The notes beneath the pieces are model-generated. The model was not told the origin of the DNA. It was given only the letters and a program-made list of their open reading frames with translations, and did not search any database. The position numbers and the translations under genes are program-made. From Paludibacteraceae bacterium (GTDB taxonomy: Bacteria; Bacteroidota; Bacteroidia; Bacteroidales; Paludibacteraceae): a stretch of 7,452 nt of DNA. The first letter of the stretch is position 1; each line of letters begins with the position of its first letter. Where the stretch lies: contig JAFYMM010000145.1 of assembly GCA_017550055.1 (NCBI GenBank), positions 1 through 7,452 of the forward strand, given 5' to 3'. Shown piece by piece: positions 1-6,267 of this stretch.

Positions 1-1
1 T

Positions 2-283
2 GGTGTCATTTCTCCAATGAATGGCATATCTCCTAACGATTTAGAGATATCTTCACTTATCGAGCGCGTCGAACAGGGCAACATCAAAGAGGTCATACTT
101 GCTCTTAGTCCTAATATGGAAGGCGACACAACTTGTTTCTACATCTATCGCAAGCTTGCTCACCTGCCCGTAAATATAACTACAATCGCTCGCGGAGTTG
201 CTATTGGTGACGACCTCGAATATGCTGACGAAATCACTCTCGGACGCTCAATTACTAATCGTATAAAATATAACAACAAATAG
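2..283 (+). CDS. recR: Recombination mediator protein RecR, C-terminal part (5' end outside window)
   Basis: RecR works with RecO (and RecF) to load RecA onto single-stranded DNA during recombinational repair of gaps. The frame is open from base 2, so about 93 C-terminal residues are present. The N-terminal helix-hairpin-helix and zinc finger lie upstream of the window; full RecR proteins are about 200 residues. The visible part is the second half of the Toprim domain and the C-terminal Walker-B-like region. It contains the family hallmarks G-V-I-S-P near the start, E-V-I-L-A-L-S-P followed by E-G-D-T-T, the F-Y-I-Y-R-K-L stretch, A-R-G-V-A-I-G-D-D-L-E-Y, and the closing L-G-R-S-I. The in-frame ATG at 17 is internal, not the true start. 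It ends in TAG 28 bases before the next gene, which suggests co-transcription with the membrane protein gene that follows. Confidence 0.95.
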   Translation, partial: GVISPMNGISPNDLEISSLIERVEQGNIKEVILALSPNMEGDTTCFYIYRKLAHLPVNITTIARGVAIGDDLEYADEITLGRSITNRIKYNNK

Positions 284-311
284 CACTATTAACTAATCAC
301 TATTCATTGAT

Positions 312-800
312 ATGAAACATCCAAAACACATTCTTACTATTACCTACTATCTCACATTGCTCCTCACAATCATTTCTGCTATGATTGGCTATCACCTAAC
401 ATACCACAAAGGCATCTATTTCAACGCCGATAGCCAAGCCTCTACCACCTACTACACCATCAATCTTTGGTATGTAGTCCTCACATTCCCATTGTCATTC
501 AAACTTTTTAGTCTCGGAATAAAACGCCTCAAACAAATTCCCGACGATGGTTCTCGCGAATACTATTATAAAATCTATGGAGTTATCCGACTCGCAATCA
601 TAACTATCGGATTAGTTGCCTCTATTTTTGGTATTTACATATTCCAAGTAAAACATCTCTTTTGGGTTGCTGGTATCTGTATGATAGGCTTAATAATTTG
701 TAAACCAACCGAAAAACGCATCAATGCCGACCTCACCCCCCTAACTCCAACCGAAGAGAACATAGAAGATACGACAGAAGAAAACGCTACAGAAAACTAA
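312..800 (+). CDS. Small four-helix membrane protein of unknown function
   Basis: I do not recognise a named family. The 162-residue product has four hydrophobic stretches, at about residues 9-28, 48-69, 88-111 and 115-131, so it is probably an inner-membrane protein. The loop between helices 2 and 3 (about 70-87) is charged and basic (K-R-L-K), which fits a cytoplasmic location. The tail from about 138 is soluble and rich in Thr and Glu, ending in an acidic run. No catalytic motif or lipobox is visible. The ATG at 312 is the first start in the frame, follows recR by 28 bases, and precedes the HAD gene by 19 bases, so it is likely read as part of a recR operon. The coding strand has far more C than G (21 C to 8 G in 421-480), like its + strand neighbours to the right. 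Functional assignment is open. Confidence 0.85.
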   Translation: MKHPKHILTITYYLTLLLTIISAMIGYHLTYHKGIYFNADSQASTTYYTINLWYVVLTFPLSFKLFSLGIKRLKQIPDDGSREYYYKIYGVIRLAIITIGLVASIFGIYIFQVKHLFWVAGICMIGLIICKPTEKRINADLTPLTPTEENIEDTTEENATEN

Positions 801-819
801 AAACACAATTACCTAATAT

Positions 820-1248
820 ATGATTATAGCCGTAGATTTCGATGGCACAATCGTAGAACATGCCTACCCTGCCATTGGAAAACCAATTCCCTTTGCTATC
901 GACGTACTCAAACGCCTTCAAAGCGAATGTCATCATCAACTGATACTCTGGACCGTGCGCGAAGGCGAACTCCTCGACGATGCAGTAAACTACTGTCGTG
1001 AACGTGGACTTGAATTCTATGCCGTAAATAGAAACTATCCTGAAGAAACTTGGGACAATACCACACCACGCAAACTTACTGCCGATATGTGGATTGACGA
1101 CCGCAATCTTGGTGGACTACCCGATTGGGGCATAATCTACCGAATGATAAAATACAATGAAACTTCAGCCGATGCAGCTCGCTATCTTGGCAATCAACCT
1201 CAAGAACAAAAAAAGAAAGGTCTATTCTCTTTCTTCAAAAAACAATAA
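820..1248 (+). CDS. Capless HAD-superfamily hydrolase-like protein (BT_0820 type)
   Basis: This is a 142-residue HAD-fold protein, probably a soluble phosphohydrolase of unknown substrate. Motif I is D6-F-D8-G-T10 at the very N-terminus, giving the nucleophile and acid/base aspartates. Motif II is T45 at the end of the strand L-I-L-W-T. A lysine at about 85 could serve motif III. Motif IV is W-I-D93-D94, the metal-binding acidic pair. There is no room for a cap domain, so the active site would be open to a large or polymeric substrate. The tail (about 128-142) is basic with a short hydrophobic patch and could contact a membrane or nucleic acid. From memory it resembles the Bacteroides thetaiotaomicron BT_0820 protein, which has a structure but, to my knowledge, no assigned substrate. 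The ATG at 820 places motif I at the usual distance from the start. It sits 19 bases after the membrane protein gene. Confidence 0.88.
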   Translation: MIIAVDFDGTIVEHAYPAIGKPIPFAIDVLKRLQSECHHQLILWTVREGELLDDAVNYCRERGLEFYAVNRNYPEETWDNTTPRKLTADMWIDDRNLGGLPDWGIIYRMIKYNETSADAARYLGNQPQEQKKKGLFSFFKKQ

Positions 1249-1311
1249 TAACTAACACAACGAGTTAGTCCTCAACCGACTACTCTTTACTAACTACTTA
1301 CTATTAAAATT

Positions 1312-1782
1312 ATGATTCAACGCATTCAAACTCTCTATCTGCTCATCGTAGTAATCGCAATGAGCCTTACACTTTTCTTACCTTCAATGCGAGCAATCTC
1401 TCCTGAAGGTATCGACTATGCACTCTCAACTCTTCGTGGATTCTATCCTATCGAACAAGGAGGATTCCATCTCAATGGTGTAACTATGTGGTTAACTATC
1501 ACAAATATAGTAATTCTCTTAATTGCTCTATTCACAATATTTACGTATAAATGGCGCGTAATCCAAATGCGTTTCTCAAGCTTTAACATGGTACTACTCA
1601 TTGGCTACTACGCTATTTTCTTCTTCACTCGCTATGTGGTACTTCAACAAAATCCAATGGATAGCACAACTCTCTCTTGGCCTATTATTCTACCTTTTAT
1701 TAGTGCTATTCTAACATATCTTGCTCTCCGTGCAATTGCTAAAGACGAAGCTCTCGTTCGTTCTCTCGACCGCCTACGCTAA
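1312..1782 (+). CDS. DUF4293 family integral membrane protein
   Basis: DUF4293 is a Bacteroidota family of small membrane proteins with no established function. The 156-residue product has the usual length. It opens with the typical M-I-Q-R-I-Q-T-L-Y-L start and closes with the family's D-E-A-L-V-R-S-L-D-R-L-R ending. Four hydrophobic segments lie at about residues 7-26, 57-79, 91-110 and 121-140. An extracytoplasmic loop (about 27-56) joins helices 1 and 2. The ATG at 1312 is set by the conserved N-terminus. The preceding gap is 63 bases and contains only a weak hairpin and no clear promoter, so the gene probably belongs to the same transcript as the three genes before it. A strong terminator begins 28 bases after its stop codon. 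The family call is made from recognised end motifs; the role is unknown. Confidence 0.88.
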   Translation: MIQRIQTLYLLIVVIAMSLTLFLPSMRAISPEGIDYALSTLRGFYPIEQGGFHLNGVTMWLTITNIVILLIALFTIFTYKWRVIQMRFSSFNMVLLIGYYAIFFFTRYVVLQQNPMDSTTLSWPIILPFISAILTYLALRAIAKDEALVRSLDRLR

Positions 1783-1809
1783 AAAAACATCTAACATAAC
1801 AATAAACAA

Positions 1810-1855
1810 AAGAGGCAATATTCTGATTTGAATGTTGCCTCTTCTGTTTTTATTC
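1810..1855. terminator. Bidirectional rho-independent terminator
   Basis: A 13-bp stem (arms 1811-1823 and 1830-1842, six-base loop TGATTT) is fully paired apart from one G-U wobble, and one more A-T pair can be added at 1810/1843. The + strand continues with CTGTTTTTATT, a T-rich tract ending the DUF4293 operon. Read on the minus strand, the hairpin is followed by TTTTGTTTATT, which would end the convergent porin transcript from the right. The 88-base gap between the two convergent stop codons holds nothing else of note. Confidence 0.9.
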
Positions 1856-1870
1856 TTCTAATTACTCTCT

Positions 1871-3820
1871 CTATTCCCAGAAATTCCAACTCAACCCAAA
1901 TTGAAAAGTAGCAGGATTTATTGGATAATATGGCATTGAGAGATAATTAGTTCCACCAAACAAACCTTTATTCAAGTGATAATATTGCACAAAGAAACGC
2001 ACTGTTTTTAGGTGAAAATTAGCATATACATTCATCTCTGGATAGTTACCAATAAGCACATCTTTTTGCAAATAGAATTGTCCTAATGCAGGCATATAGG
2101 CATTGCCATAATATTCTGTATGATAACGCACCGAAGTACCTAACTGCACAGTCAACACCTTAAAAAACTTGTCCATATAATAGAAATTGCCATACAATGC
2201 CACATCAGGCAAAGGCAATACATCTCTATTCCCAGTCAACTGATAGACAGCTTGCACATCCAAATGGAAACGCCATGCTCGCAATTTTGCCAACAAATCT
2301 ACGGCTAATACTTGCACGTTGCCATCATGCTGTGTAGGTATACATTTCTCATTCAAATATACATAATTGGTAATATTCTGAAACTGAACGCCAATAGAGA
2401 TATCACGTTTTGGCAATCCTATTCTACCCTTAATATCCAGAGCCAAAGAGTTATTGAAATCTAAATCACTCCATTTGAAGTGGTTACTTTCATAATAACG
2501 ATATTGGTGATATTCCGAGTAATTACGAAATCCTGCAGCTGCCATAATTCCCAATGGCTCACGACCAACATTAAACTCAAAATCAAATCGTCCATCAAGG
2601 TCAAATTCACCAATATGCTGTCCCACAAGGTAAATACGACCATCTATGTCATACTTAACCCATTTACCTTCTCGTTTGAACAAATTGGCTCCTAATATCA
2701 AATTATGAGAATACGAATTATCAAATCTCAATGTATCTTCTCTATTCTTAATACCCATACCATAATGGCGAATATCGTATTTAATATAAGCCGACAACCC
2801 AAATCGCATCAAACGATTAAACTCCTCCTCTAATGTTACAGCAAAAGTATTAGCTATTGACCAATAAGCAGTTGAGTCTTTAGTATATGAATTAGAGAAA
2901 TAATTATTTGCATAAAATCCCATCGGCACGCTCTCTTCAACATACTTACGTGCCACATCCTCAGCATGAAACGTATGCGTCAACGTCATTATAGTTACAT
3001 ACTCAGTATAAGTTGAATCTACGCCAAGCACACTCTTTGCCTTACGCTCCATTTCACGCCCCAACTTATATCTGTGATTAAAGAAATAATTGAAATTGCG
3101 ATAAGCCGACTGAACATTAGAAAAATTTACAGGAATATTGCTTGCTTGAATTGAGTATTGTGGATTAAGAATATAATTATTGTCTGATATACCACCATTC
3201 TCACGATTCTTAAACGAGTTAAACATCACAGACGATACCACTTCGTATTGTTTTCCCGTATAGGTAGTCCAAAATCCTCCATTCAACATGTTTGACGATT
3301 GATATTGATACTGACCACGACCATAAATCAGATTACACAACCCACCAACATTGAGATGCTTATTTGCGTTCAAAGTAAGCATAATTTTGAAATAATCCTC
3401 CTCATTCTGTAGCGGAAAAGCCGAACGATATACCATTTGTGAAAATGGTTGTTTTGTATCATAATATCGTACATCAGAGGGTTTTATTAAATAAGGAGCA
3501 TACGCACGCTCAAACATATCTTCACGTGAACTCACCTTACGGTCGAAATATATCTTTGATTCAAGAGGCGAACCCAAGTTACCATTCCATGAATTAGCTA
3601 TACTATAATTGTTTATAGGCTGATTGTCTTGATAACTTGTAATCAAAGAATCAATCACCACAGTATCTGCTACACCATATATATCATCTACAGTCCAAGT
3701 TTTTATCTCACGTTTCACAGTATCTTTTTTCTCCACAGGCATAGGCAAATCACGAAACTGACCAAAGGCCAACTTCGCAATCAAAACAAACGAGAATATT
3801 AAAGATAATCTACGAAACAT
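1871..3820 (-). CDS. Putative outer-membrane porin, Porin_10-like beta-barrel
   Basis: This is a large outer-membrane beta-barrel of the Bacteroidota 'putative porin' type (Porin_10, PF14121, recognised by eye), probably a diffusion channel of unknown specificity. From the ATG at 3820 it has 649 residues. Residues 1-20 form a signal peptide (two arginines, a hydrophobic core, then L-A-F-G before Q21). A soluble region follows. Near residue 81 comes N-L-G-S-P, near 118 R-Y-Y-D-T-K with P-F-S, and near 151 N-A-N-K-H-L-N, a motif series I associate with this family. The rest alternates aromatic and polar residues as beta-strands do, ending in F-Q-F-G-L-S-W-N-F-W-E. The frame is open upstream to a TTG at 3877, but that would overlap the promoter element at 3875-3882 and spoil the signal peptide, so ATG 3820 is chosen. 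It lies downstream of the kinase gene on the same strand but has its own promoter. Confidence 0.85.
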   Translation of the reverse strand: MFRRLSLIFSFVLIAKLAFGQFRDLPMPVEKKDTVKREIKTWTVDDIYGVADTVVIDSLITSYQDNQPINNYSIANSWNGNLGSPLESKIYFDRKVSSREDMFERAYAPYLIKPSDVRYYDTKQPFSQMVYRSAFPLQNEEDYFKIMLTLNANKHLNVGGLCNLIYGRGQYQYQSSNMLNGGFWTTYTGKQYEVVSSVMFNSFKNRENGGISDNNYILNPQYSIQASNIPVNFSNVQSAYRNFNYFFNHRYKLGREMERKAKSVLGVDSTYTEYVTIMTLTHTFHAEDVARKYVEESVPMGFYANNYFSNSYTKDSTAYWSIANTFAVTLEEEFNRLMRFGLSAYIKYDIRHYGMGIKNREDTLRFDNSYSHNLILGANLFKREGKWVKYDIDGRIYLVGQHIGEFDLDGRFDFEFNVGREPLGIMAAAGFRNYSEYHQYRYYESNHFKWSDLDFNNSLALDIKGRIGLPKRDISIGVQFQNITNYVYLNEKCIPTQHDGNVQVLAVDLLAKLRAWRFHLDVQAVYQLTGNRDVLPLPDVALYGNFYYMDKFFKVLTVQLGTSVRYHTEYYGNAYMPALGQFYLQKDVLIGNYPEMNVYANFHLKTVRFFVQYYHLNKGLFGGTNYLSMPYYPINPATFQFGLSWNFWE

Positions 3821-3874
3821 AACTATATCAAATATATGCAATCTCCTAACTTGAAAAGAAAAAATATCAAACTG

Positions 3875-3905
3875 CAAAGTTACAAAAAAACACTGATATA
3901 ATCAA
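3875..3905 (-). promoter_or_regulatory. Bacteroidota-type promoter of the large porin gene
   Basis: Reading the minus strand, TAACTTTG (3882-3875) matches the Bacteroidota -7 consensus TAnnTTTG exactly. A TTG that could be the -33 element lies at 3905-3903, with 20 bases between them, within the usual spacing. The start of transcription would fall near 3868, giving a leader of about 48 bases before the ATG at 3820. The promoter lies in the 109-base gap after the kinase stop codon, so the porin can be expressed separately from the two-component genes. No strong terminator is seen in this gap, so read-through from the kinase gene is also possible. Confidence 0.72.
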
Positions 3906-3929
3906 TAGTAACAATAATTACATCACTAT

Positions 3930-5369
3930 TCATTGCTTTCTTAGAGAAAAATCAAATCTAAGACCTCCATTTATGCAATTAGAAACAGTTATTGTTCCAC
4001 CATGAAATTGCACAGCATGTTTCACAATCGCCAAACCAAGTCCAGTTCCGCCCATTTGGCGTGAACGGCCTTTATCCACTCGGTAAAATCTTTCAAATAA
4101 GCGAGATAGTTGTTTTTCCTCTACCCCACAACCATCATCTTCGAAACGTATATGACATTCCGAATCGTTGTTTTCAATAAGTGATATATAAATATTTTTG
4201 CCTTCAGAATATGCTATAGCATTTTCGGTTAGATTGCGAAATATGGAACCTATTAAAGAAAGATTGCCATTTATTATCACTTGCTCTTCAAAATTGATAT
4301 GCAAAGATAATCTCTCTGTTTCAGGTATAATTTCTAATTCGTTAGCTATTTCAGATATGATATCATTGATAACTATAGATTCTTTTGTAAACAAAGAGCT
4401 TCCATCTTCCATGCGTGTAATTAGAGAAACATCGTCTAACAGACCTCTTAGTCGTTTATTATTAGTATAGCAACGCTCTATGAGTTCTATGCGCTTCTCT
4501 TCGCTTATATTTATGCCAGAAAGTAAAGTTTCGAGACATACCTGTATAGATGCCACAGGTGTTTTAAGTTCGTGATTGATATTATTTGTAAGTTGACGTT
4601 TTATTCGTATTTTTTCTTGTTCTTCACGCATTACAGCTTCGTGAGCAAGGTCTCTGTCTTTTATTGTTTGTTGCCATTGTGCATATAATTGTACAATATG
4701 GTTTGATATTGAGCCAAGTTCGTCGTTTGGAAAAGGTTCATCCTCGTCGAAAGCTTCACCCTTTTCAGCCTTGCTAGCAAAGCGATTTAAGCGTTCAATA
4801 GTTTTACCCAAACGTTGTGTCATAAAATAAGCCAATATACTCATGATTAAACTAATAGACGCCATAATACCCAAAAACGACCAATCGGCTTTCAATAATT
4901 CTTGCAATGTAGCAGAATAAGGAATCGCAGAACGAATAATAGCTCGTTCGCCACATGTAGCAGAATAGAAATATTCTCGTCCATCGCTTGACGACTGTCT
5001 TCCAATATGATAGCCACTACCATGTTTTATAGCAGAAGATATTTCAGGACGAAGACGGTGATTATCAAGAGAATCGACAGACAACATATTATCATATACA
5101 ACCGCACCTGAGATGGTTATAATAGATATACGAAGGTCGGCAAACGGTTTTTCGTGAGTAGATATATAATCTTCATAAGGCAACCCTTCTTCTACCATTT
5201 CGAGTATATGACGATTGTACATCTGAAGTTGAGCATTTAAAAATTCAGATTTATATTGTTTTTCACGCAGATATTGAAATCCGATGAAAGACAATATTAT
5301 AGTCCAAGAAAAAGCAAGCAACACAATGAATAGTCGCTTGTGATAAGATACCTTAATCGCGGAAACCAT
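3930..5369 (-). CDS. PhoR-like membrane sensor histidine kinase
   Basis: This is a class I sensor kinase expected to phosphorylate the adjacent response regulator. Numbered from the ATG at 5369 (479 residues), transmembrane helices lie at about 13-34 and 163-184 and enclose a periplasmic sensor of about 130 residues. That sensor has the I-S-I-I-x-x-S-G-x-V-V-Y-D core and an N-H-R-L-R-P-E-I motif, as in extracytoplasmic PAS-like domains of PhoR-type kinases. A HAMP-like linker and helix follow (about 185-255). Next come the H-box with H266 (N-H-E-L-K-T-P), N383 of the N-box (N-L-T-E-N-A), the D-D-G-C-G box near 411, the F-box L-F-E-R-F-Y-R-V-D near 424, and the G-G-T-G-L-G-L lid near 440. All catalytic motifs are intact. 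The frame extends two codons to a TTG at 5375; ATG 5369 is preferred. It overlaps the regulator gene by 17 bases, implying translational coupling. The signal is inferred, possibly phosphate. Confidence 0.93.
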   Translation of the reverse strand: MVSAIKVSYHKRLFIVLLAFSWTIILSFIGFQYLREKQYKSEFLNAQLQMYNRHILEMVEEGLPYEDYISTHEKPFADLRISIITISGAVVYDNMLSVDSLDNHRLRPEISSAIKHGSGYHIGRQSSSDGREYFYSATCGERAIIRSAIPYSATLQELLKADWSFLGIMASISLIMSILAYFMTQRLGKTIERLNRFASKAEKGEAFDEDEPFPNDELGSISNHIVQLYAQWQQTIKDRDLAHEAVMREEQEKIRIKRQLTNNINHELKTPVASIQVCLETLLSGINISEEKRIELIERCYTNNKRLRGLLDDVSLITRMEDGSSLFTKESIVINDIISEIANELEIIPETERLSLHINFEEQVIINGNLSLIGSIFRNLTENAIAYSEGKNIYISLIENNDSECHIRFEDDGCGVEEKQLSRLFERFYRVDKGRSRQMGGTGLGLAIVKHAVQFHGGTITVSNCINGGLRFDFSLRKQ

Positions 5370-6063
5370 AGCCAAAACCAGAACGAGTTACTATATACGA
5401 GCCATAAACACCTATTTTAGAGCGCAATCGAGTGATATTTACATCAATAGTACGGTCGAGCACTATAACTTCATTGCTCCATACACTACTGAGAATTTGC
5501 TCACGAGAGCATATTTTACCACGATGAGATATTAAATATGCCAATAGTTCAAATTCCTTGCGTGCAAGTTTTATCTCTTCACCATCAATCGTGCAACGCT
5601 TAAATTCTAAATCGAGTGCCAAACCCTCAACTTTCAGAGTCTTGTTTTTTTCAATAGATTCAGAAGGGGTTACACTATTACCTTTGTAGCCAGACGTGCG
5701 ACGTAAGACACTTTTTACACGAGCAATTACATTGCGCACTGTGTATGGTTTCATTATGTAGTCGTCAGCTCCAAGATTTAGCCCCATAATCATATCATCT
5801 TCGGTGTCGCGTGCAGTACAGAAGATGATAGGTATTTTGGCTGTTTTAATATTACTTTTCACCATTTTAGCCATCTTTATTCCACTTATTTCTCCCATCA
5901 TAATATCAAGAAGTATAAGAGAATAGGCCTCCAAATTGTAGGTTAGAGCCTGTTCGGCACTAAATGCGATATCGACATCATAACCTTCGTTTTCGAGATT
6001 AAGTTTAAGAACCTCACAAAGAGTTTCTTCATCGTCGACTATTAAGATACGTTCTGTTTTCAT
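5353..6063 (-). CDS. OmpR/PhoB-family response regulator
   Basis: This 236-residue DNA-binding regulator is the evident partner of the overlapping kinase gene. The receiver domain (about 1-120) has the acidic pair D10-D11, phospho-acceptor D53 (L-L-D-I-M-M), T83 (C-T-A-R), and K105-P106 followed by Y107, so every residue needed for phosphorylation is present. A linker of about 20 residues (120-140), rich in Ser and Lys, leads to a winged-helix domain with A-R-K-E-F-E-L-L and R-T-I-D-V-N-I-T-R-L-R-S-K-I in the recognition-helix region and the C-terminal hairpin T-R-S-G-F-G-Y-G-F. OmpR/PhoB regulators bind tandem 11-bp half-sites as head-to-tail dimers. Repeats of that kind lie just upstream (6129-6203) between this gene and the divergent porin, so it probably regulates that porin and perhaps itself. 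It could equally be named PhoB-like or RprY-like; no symbol is certain. Confidence 0.95.
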   Translation of the reverse strand: MKTERILIVDDEETLCEVLKLNLENEGYDVDIAFSAEQALTYNLEAYSLILLDIMMGEISGIKMAKMVKSNIKTAKIPIIFCTARDTEDDMIMGLNLGADDYIMKPYTVRNVIARVKSVLRRTSGYKGNSVTPSESIEKNKTLKVEGLALDLEFKRCTIDGEEIKLARKEFELLAYLISHRGKICSREQILSSVWSNEVIVLDRTIDVNITRLRSKIGVYGSYIVTRSGFGYGFRD

Positions 6064-6083
6064 TACTCATATAATTTACAATG

Positions 6084-6091
6084 CAAAATTA
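6084..6091 (-). promoter_or_regulatory. Candidate -7 element for the response regulator-kinase operon
   Basis: On the minus strand TAATTTTG (6091-6084) fits the Bacteroidota -7 consensus TAnnTTTG and lies 20 bases upstream of the regulator's ATG, which would leave a very short leader. No TTTG or TTG is found at the matching -33 distance, so the promoter would be weak or activator-dependent. The repeats that begin at 6129 are upstream of it on this strand, which would permit autoregulation. Confidence 0.42.
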
Positions 6092-6128
6092 GAAAAAAAA
6101 CTTGAATTTTAGAATATGAGTATTGAGA

Positions 6129-6203
6129 TTTAACAAAAATGTAATATTTTTTGAAATAGATATTTAACCAAAGACTAACTTTTTTGAAATAAATATGAAA
6201 TAT
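6129..6203. repeat. Imperfect tandem duplication with 11-bp-spaced motifs; likely operator for the adjacent regulator
   Basis: Two tandem copies, 6129-6162 (34 bases) and 6163-6195 (33 bases), each begin TTTAAC and end TTTTTTGAAATA plus four bases. Inside each copy TAAC-like tetramers lie 11 bases apart (6131 and 6142; 6165 and 6176). The heptamer TGAAATA occurs at 6152, 6185 and 6196, which are 33 and 11 bases apart. Spacing by whole helical turns is typical of sites for PhoB/OmpR-type dimers. The TTAACA-like core with an 11-base period resembles the PhoP box described in Bacillus subtilis. The block sits directly upstream of the + strand promoter at 6212. The repeat is seen directly; its use as an operator is inferred. 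Confidence 0.6.
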
Positions 6204-6211
6204 TATAGCTC

Positions 6212-6219
6212 TACCTTTG
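6212..6219 (+). promoter_or_regulatory. Promoter -7 element of the small porin gene
   Basis: TACCTTTG matches the Bacteroidota TAnnTTTG consensus and is followed by CACTCG, where transcription would begin near 6225. This gives an A-rich leader of about 43 bases before the ATG at 6268. The nearest TTG upstream (6184-6186, inside a repeat) is 25 bases away rather than about 19-21, so a good -33 element is missing. This fits an activator-dependent promoter served by the repeats immediately upstream. Confidence 0.65.
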
Positions 6220-6267
6220 CACTCGAAAAGAAAAAACAATTATTAATCTTTTAAATTCAAAAAAAAC

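Noticed and set aside
1251..1269. Small inverted repeat ACTAAC / GTTAGT between the HAD and DUF4293 genes
   Set aside because: The stem is only six weak base pairs and no T-tract follows, so neither a terminator nor a regulatory structure can be supported.
2461..2695. Open frames on both strands inside the large porin gene
   Set aside because: They lie wholly within a well-supported beta-barrel gene, lack domains or leaders, and read as translation of the wrong frame.
3894..3925. Short AT-rich inverted repeats after the kinase stop codon considered as a terminator
   Set aside because: Stems are only about four A/T-rich pairs, too weak to call; the nearby T-run on the minus strand belongs to the porin promoter spacer.
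4072..4080. TTATCCACT, one base from the classical DnaA box, near the skew change
   Set aside because: It is a single site inside the kinase F-box coding region (V-D-K-G codons) with no cluster of similar boxes nearby, so chance is the simplest explanation.
3992..4470. Two + strand open frames opposite the kinase catalytic domain
   Set aside because: The minus strand encodes intact N-, G- and F-box motifs across this stretch; the opposite frames show no protein-like features.
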